Origin: an uncultured Collinsella sp.
GTDB taxonomy: Bacteria > Actinomycetota > Coriobacteriia > Coriobacteriales > Coriobacteriaceae
Length of the DNA stretch: 18,105 nt
Assembly (NCBI GenBank): GCA_900757595.1
Contig: CAAEOL010000049.1
Location: 1-18,105 of the forward strand
Reading direction: 5' to 3'
The notes under the pieces were generated by a model. It did no database searches. It worked only from the letters and a program-made list of their open reading frames with translations, and was not told where the DNA came from. A program made the position numbers and the translations under genes. Shown here in pieces: positions 14,090 through 18,105 of the stretch. Within the stretch, counting starts at the first letter, position 1, and every line of letters begins with the position of its first letter.

Positions 14090-14989
14090 GTGTCCGATCG
14101 TCCCAAGGCATCTGCTCCCAAGACGCCTGCGCGCAAAGCTGCCACTGCGGGAGCGCCTGCAGCGAAGAGCGGCACCGGTTCGTGGCTGGCGGGCTTTATT
14201 ACCCGTGCCGCCGCCGGTATCGTCTACGCCGTTGTCTTTATCCTGTGCCTGGTTTTGGGTATCGTGCCCACGGCCATCTTTGTTTCCGTCATGAGCGGTC
14301 TGTGCTGCTATGAGTTTTTCCGTATGACAAGGCTCGATGGCAAGATGGCTAACGAGCGCATGGGTATCGCTGCCGCCGTACTCTTTCCGCTGTCAGCGTT
14401 GGGCGATTCGATGTTGCTGAATGCCCTGCTTTTTGCCTTGATGCTCGCTGTGGGCATTTGGTATGTCTGGTCGCCGCGTACCCGCATCTCTGATGTGGCC
14501 GTGACGCTCATGGGTCCCATCTACACTGGCTTTATGCTGTCGGCTATCGTGCTGCTGCGCGATGCCGTGCCCGGTTTTGCCGGCGCCCTGCTTTCAGTGG
14601 GCGTTTGCGCGTCCCTTTGGGTCTCCGATTCGTTTGCCTACATCGTGGGCAGCCGTATCGGCAAGCACAAGATGGTTCCCAAGATTTCTCCCAAAAAGAG
14701 CTGGGAGGGGTTTGTCGGCGGCATCCTGGGCTCGGTTTTGATTTGGCTCATCCTGTGGGCGACGCACTTCTACAAGCTCAGCCTGCCCTATGCGCTGCTG
14801 TGCGGCGTGGTCGTGTCCATTCTGGGCGTTATCGGCGACCTTATCGAGTCGCGCATCAAGCGCGGTGTGGGCGTCAAGGATTCCGGCAACCTTATCCCGG
14901 GCCACGGCGGCATGCTCGATCGTAGCGATTCGCTTATCTTCGGTTGCATCACCGCGCAGCTGTTGCTGATGATCGGAGGCGTGCTGTAA
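14090..14989 (+). CDS. cdsA: Phosphatidate cytidylyltransferase
   Basis: CdsA is an integral membrane enzyme converting phosphatidic acid + CTP to CDP-diacylglycerol, the branch point for phospholipids. The 299-residue product has a cytoplasmic N-terminal tail of about 30 residues rich in Ala, Lys and Pro, then several hydrophobic segments starting with AGIVYAVVFILCLVLGIV. The C-terminal signature SPKKSWEGFVGG and GVKDSGNLIPGHGGMLDR (from residue 261), with its metal-binding aspartates, is intact. The GTG start at 14090 follows GAGGAGG (14076-14082), two bases after the uppS stop. The stop overlaps the dxr start (TAATG). It is longer than the usual 265-285 because of the tail. Confidence 0.95.
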   Translation: MSDRPKASAPKTPARKAATAGAPAAKSGTGSWLAGFITRAAAGIVYAVVFILCLVLGIVPTAIFVSVMSGLCCYEFFRMTRLDGKMANERMGIAAAVLFPLSALGDSMLLNALLFALMLAVGIWYVWSPRTRISDVAVTLMGPIYTGFMLSAIVLLRDAVPGFAGALLSVGVCASLWVSDSFAYIVGSRIGKHKMVPKISPKKSWEGFVGGILGSVLIWLILWATHFYKLSLPYALLCGVVVSILGVIGDLIESRIKRGVGVKDSGNLIPGHGGMLDRSDSLIFGCITAQLLLMIGGVL

Positions 14990-16176
14990 TGTCCTTCCAG
15001 ACGACGTATGGCCCTGATGGACGCCTTCGCGTTGCCATCCTGGGTTGTACGGGCTCTATCGGCACCCAGGCGCTCGATGTGTGCCGCCAGCATGCCGATC
15101 GCCTGCAGGTGACGGCGCTGTCCGTTAACTCCAGTACCTCCGAGCTCGTTGCCGCTGCCCGCGAGTTCTCGGTTCCGGCGGTTGCCGTGGCCGATGTCGA
15201 TCATGGCGATGACGCCGTGCTGCAGGAGTTGCCCGAGGGAACGAAGCTCGGCGTTGGCGCGCAGGCGGTTTGCGAGCTCGCGCGTCGCGACGATGTCGAC
15301 TGCGTGCTTGTCGCTATTGTGGGCGCCGCCGGTCTCGAGGCGAGCCATGCGGCCTTGACCTCGAATAAGCGCCTTGCCCTTGCCAACAAGGAGTCCCTCG
15401 TCGTCGGTGGCGACTTGCTTATGCCGTTGGCGCAACCGGGCCAGCTTATTCCAGTCGACTCTGAGCACTCCGCCATTTACCAGTGCTATCTGGGGGAGAA
15501 CCCGCGCGAGGCTCATTGTATTTGGCTCACCTGCTCGGGCGGTCCGTTCTTTGGCTGCACGCGCGACGAGCTCGATCGCGTGACGCGTGCCGATGCCCTC
15601 GCGCATCCCACGTGGGCCATGGGTGCCAAGATCACCATTGACTCCGCCACCCTCATGAACAAGGGCCTGGAGCGCATTGAGGCCATGCATCTGTTTAACT
15701 GCGACCTCGATTTCATTAACGTGGTCGTGCAGCGTCAGTCCAAGATTCACTCTATGGTCGAGTTCGCCGACGGCTCCGTGATGGCGCATCTCGGTGCATC
15801 CGACATGCGTATTCCCATCCAGTTCGCGTTCTCGTATCCCGAGCGTTGGGATACCCCGGCGCCTCGTATCGATTTCCGCGAGCTGGGGCAGCTCACGTTT
15901 GATGCTGCCGACATGGATACCTTCCGCTGTCTGGCACTGGCCGAACGCGCCGGCAAGACGGGTGGCACCATGCCGTGCGTGCTCAATGCCGCCAACGAGG
16001 TCGCCGTCGATGCCTTCCTGCACGATGGCTGCAGCTTTACCGATATCGATCGCATTGTGGAATCCTGCATGGATGCCCACGATATGCAGGCGATCGATTC
16101 GTTTGAGCAGCTTCGCGACATCGATTCGTGGGCGCGTGAAAAAGCTGCGCAGGTGCTCGCCGCAACCCGTTCCTAA
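14989..16176 (+). CDS. dxr: 1-deoxy-D-xylulose 5-phosphate reductoisomerase
   Basis: DXR rearranges and reduces DXP to 2-C-methyl-D-erythritol 4-phosphate with NADPH and a divalent metal; it is the committed step of the MEP isoprenoid pathway and the target of fosmidomycin. The 395-residue product has the NADPH loop GCTGSIGTQ (19-27), NKESLVVGG (from 133), the metal-binding VDSEHSAIYQ with Asp157 and Glu159, SGGPFFG, and HPTWAMGAKITIDSATLMN. ATG 14989 overlaps the cdsA stop by one base and follows CGGAGG; the in-frame extension back to 14944 lies in cdsA. rseP follows 25 bp later. Confidence 0.97.
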   Translation: MSFQTTYGPDGRLRVAILGCTGSIGTQALDVCRQHADRLQVTALSVNSSTSELVAAAREFSVPAVAVADVDHGDDAVLQELPEGTKLGVGAQAVCELARRDDVDCVLVAIVGAAGLEASHAALTSNKRLALANKESLVVGGDLLMPLAQPGQLIPVDSEHSAIYQCYLGENPREAHCIWLTCSGGPFFGCTRDELDRVTRADALAHPTWAMGAKITIDSATLMNKGLERIEAMHLFNCDLDFINVVVQRQSKIHSMVEFADGSVMAHLGASDMRIPIQFAFSYPERWDTPAPRIDFRELGQLTFDAADMDTFRCLALAERAGKTGGTMPCVLNAANEVAVDAFLHDGCSFTDIDRIVESCMDAHDMQAIDSFEQLRDIDSWAREKAAQVLAATRS

Positions 16177-16201
16177 CCCATAAGGATTGCTTTTTCGTTT
16201 T

Positions 16202-17563
16202 ATGGATACTGTTCTGAGCGTTCTCTCATCGGTCTTTTGGGGCCTGTTGATGCTTTCCGTCCTCGTGTTTTTGCACGAGGGCGGCCACTTTTTGGCGGCG
16301 CGTGCCTGCGGCGTCCGGGTGACTGAGTTCTTCTTGGGCCTGCCGTGCCGCTTTGATATCCATCACACATCGCGTCGCATTGGAACCAAGTTTGGCGTGA
16401 CGCCGCTGCTGCTGGGAGGCTATGCTGCCATTTGCGGCATGGATCCGACCGACGTCTCGTGTGCCGATCGCGTGCTCGCGGCTATCTATCGTCATGGTCG
16501 CGTGACCGTGGCCGACCTTGCTGTCGAGCTCGAGCTTTCCGAGGAGGATGTGCTCGAGGCATGCGCCCTTTTGCTGGGCTGGGGCTCCATCGCGCCCTGG
16601 TATGAGGAAGGGGAGAAGCCCTCGCCGAGCTACTATCCCACCAAATATCAGACGTTGCCGCGAGATGCGGCGGGTTACACCACCTTTGACGGCCGCCGTT
16701 TCGATCGCGAACATTCAACTGCCGAGGGCGATGTGTGGGAGCTGCCGTGCGGCGAGGCCGAGTTCCTTGCACAAGAGCGTTCGCACACCTATCTTGGCCA
16801 AGGCTTTCTCAAGCGCGCCTTTATGCTGCTCGCGGGCATTATCGTCAATATCCTGACGGGTTTTTTGCTCCTTATGAGCATCTATTCCATCGCAGGTGTC
16901 ACCGTGCCGATGGATACCAACGTGATCGGTCAGGTTGACGAGGGGTCTATTGCCGCCAAGGCGGGTATCGAGGGCGGTGACGCGATCCTTTCGGTTGACG
17001 GTGTCTCATGTTCCACTTGGATGGATGTCTACGATGCCATCGGCAAGGCTGCCGGTAAGGACGATATTGCTATTGAGTATGAGCGCGATGGCAAGCAGTG
17101 CTCGACCTCGGTCGCACTCAAAGAGGACGAACGTCTGGGCGTTTATGCCTCTACGCAGGTGGTCCGTTTGGACCCCATCACCTCGGCGCGACTCTCCTTC
17201 TCGTATGTTGCGCAGACAGCGGAGGGCGTGATGCGCCTGCTCCAGCCGCAGCATACGATGGAGATCCTCGATCAGTCCTCTTCGATCGTGGGTATTAGCG
17301 TCATGTCCTCGCAGGCAGCTGCTGCCGGTCCCGTCATGTTCTTGTCGTTTGCCGCGCTCATTTCGTTCTCGCTTGGCTTTATGAACCTGCTGCCCATCCC
17401 ACCACTCGATGGCGGCAAGCTGCTTATTGAGATCATTCAAAAGATTGCTGGCCGCGAGCTGCCGCTCAAGGTCCAGACGATCGTGAGCTATGTGGGCGTC
17501 GCGCTCTTCGCATTGCTGTTTGTCTATATGCTTCGTTCCGACATCCTTCGATTTATTCTGTAG
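16202..17563 (+). CDS. rseP: RseP-type site-2 zinc metalloprotease with a large insertion
   Basis: RseP/RasP proteases cut membrane-embedded substrates such as anti-sigma factors and signal-peptide remnants. The 453-residue product has the zinc motif HEGGH (25-29, His25, Glu26, His29) in its first transmembrane helix, a PDZ domain at about 240-315 (NVIGQVDEGSIAAKAG), and the third metal ligand in NLLPIPPLDGGK (Asp403) in the C-terminal membrane region. Between about residues 78 and 195, where family members have a short loop, lies an insertion of roughly 118 residues. Its first part (88-133) reads like a small winged-helix domain (ADRVLAAIYRHGRVTVADLA). The usual LAGPxxN motif appears as LAGIIVN. 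The start is uncertain: ATG 16202 lies 15 bases after AAGGA, while TTG 16187 touches that site. Placement between dxr and ispG is classic. Confidence 0.92.
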   Translation: MDTVLSVLSSVFWGLLMLSVLVFLHEGGHFLAARACGVRVTEFFLGLPCRFDIHHTSRRIGTKFGVTPLLLGGYAAICGMDPTDVSCADRVLAAIYRHGRVTVADLAVELELSEEDVLEACALLLGWGSIAPWYEEGEKPSPSYYPTKYQTLPRDAAGYTTFDGRRFDREHSTAEGDVWELPCGEAEFLAQERSHTYLGQGFLKRAFMLLAGIIVNILTGFLLLMSIYSIAGVTVPMDTNVIGQVDEGSIAAKAGIEGGDAILSVDGVSCSTWMDVYDAIGKAAGKDDIAIEYERDGKQCSTSVALKEDERLGVYASTQVVRLDPITSARLSFSYVAQTAEGVMRLLQPQHTMEILDQSSSIVGISVMSSQAAAAGPVMFLSFAALISFSLGFMNLLPIPPLDGGKLLIEIIQKIAGRELPLKVQTIVSYVGVALFALLFVYMLRSDILRFIL

Positions 17564-17576
17564 GGGAGTGTTTGGA

Positions 17577-18105
17577 TTGTCTTTATCCCATCCTTTGCCT
17601 CGCGAGTTGACGCGCCCCGTGCATGTGGGCGGCGTGCAGATCGGTGGTGGCGCTCCGGTCGTGGTTCAGTCTATGACCTGCACCGATACTGCTGATGCTC
17701 AGGCAACGCTTGCGCAAGTGTGCGCGTTGGCGCAGGCTGGCTGCGATATCGTGCGCGTGAGCGTGCCTACCGAGGCTGCGCTCGAGGGCTTTCGCACGAT
17801 TTGTGCCGAGTCTCCGGTACCAATCGTCGCCGATATCCATTTTAACCATAAGCTTGCCATTGGCGCTGTCGAGGCTGGTGCCTCTAAGCTGCGCATCAAC
17901 CCCGGCAATATCGGCGATTGGGCTAAGGTCGATGCCGTCATCGATGCCGCGGGTGCCGCGGGCTGCGCGATTCGCATTGGCGTGAACGCGGGCTCGCTTG
18001 AGCAAGATATTGCCGAGCGCGACGACCTCACGCAGCCCGAAAAGCTCGTGATGTCGAGCGAGCGTTTCGTCAAGCACTTTGAGGACCGCGGGTTTAACAA
18101 CATCG
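17577..18105 (+). CDS. ispG: 4-hydroxy-3-methylbut-2-enyl diphosphate synthase, partial (3' end cut)
   Basis: IspG (GcpE) is the iron-sulfur enzyme of the MEP pathway that reduces methylerythritol cyclodiphosphate to HMBPP. The 176 residues visible carry the N-terminal barrel: VVVQSMTCTDTADAQAT, CDIVRVSVP, PIVADIHFNHKLAI, LRINPGNIG and IRIGVNAGSLE, all typical. The gene continues past the window, so the C-terminal 4Fe-4S cysteines cannot be checked. The start is TTG 17577, with GGGGAG (17563-17568) eight bases before it, overlapping the rseP stop. It is 13 bp after rseP and surely in the same operon as dxr. Confidence 0.96.
   Translation, partial: MSLSHPLPRELTRPVHVGGVQIGGGAPVVVQSMTCTDTADAQATLAQVCALAQAGCDIVRVSVPTEAALEGFRTICAESPVPIVADIHFNHKLAIGAVEAGASKLRINPGNIGDWAKVDAVIDAAGAAGCAIRIGVNAGSLEQDIAERDDLTQPEKLVMSSERFVKHFEDRGFNNI

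Overview
The window is 18.1 kb of GC-rich chromosome, almost all coded on the + strand. Gene order, codon use (C/G third positions, GAG/GCC/CTC preference), frequent GTG and TTG starts and protein sequences suggest an actinomycetote of the class Coriobacteriia, most like Collinsella. That assignment is pattern recognition, not a database result. Most of the window is core housekeeping DNA; the unusual material is a long inverted repeat at the left edge and some irregular details inside known genes.

Layout. (1) Positions 1-385 are a nearly complete inverted repeat about 385 bp long, with no gene; it may extend left of the window. (2) ppdK (pyruvate, phosphate dikinase) stands alone and is closed by a strong hairpin terminator. 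(3) rplS has its own promoter and terminator. (4) rnhB follows, then a terminator. (5) yraN, comM, dprA, trmFO and xerC form a tight, mostly overlapping run with DNA-processing, competence and tRNA-modification functions. (6) rpsB-tsf has a good promoter, a structured leader and a terminator. (7) pyrH-frr-uppS-cdsA-dxr-rseP-ispG starts from an extended -10 promoter and runs off the right edge; ispG is cut by the window end.

How the genes work together. rplS, rpsB, tsf and frr serve the ribosome and translation cycle, and trmFO modifies tRNA. pyrH supplies UDP for nucleotides and the cell envelope. dxr and ispG are two steps of the MEP isoprenoid pathway, whose C5 units feed the undecaprenyl carrier made by uppS. 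cdsA makes CDP-diacylglycerol for phospholipids, and rseP is a membrane site-2 protease. comM, dprA and xerC act on DNA during uptake, recombination and chromosome resolution. The rplS-to-dprA and rpsB-to-ispG orders are familiar from many Gram-positive genomes.

Best candidates for novelty are the 385-bp inverted repeat with helically phased G(G/C)TAAA motifs, an insertion of about 118 residues with a winged-helix-like segment in the middle of RseP, and xerC, whose conserved N-terminus has no ATG, GTG or TTG start and seems to begin at an ATA codon overlapping the trmFO stop. No tRNA, rRNA, CRISPR array, insertion sequence or phage gene is visible.
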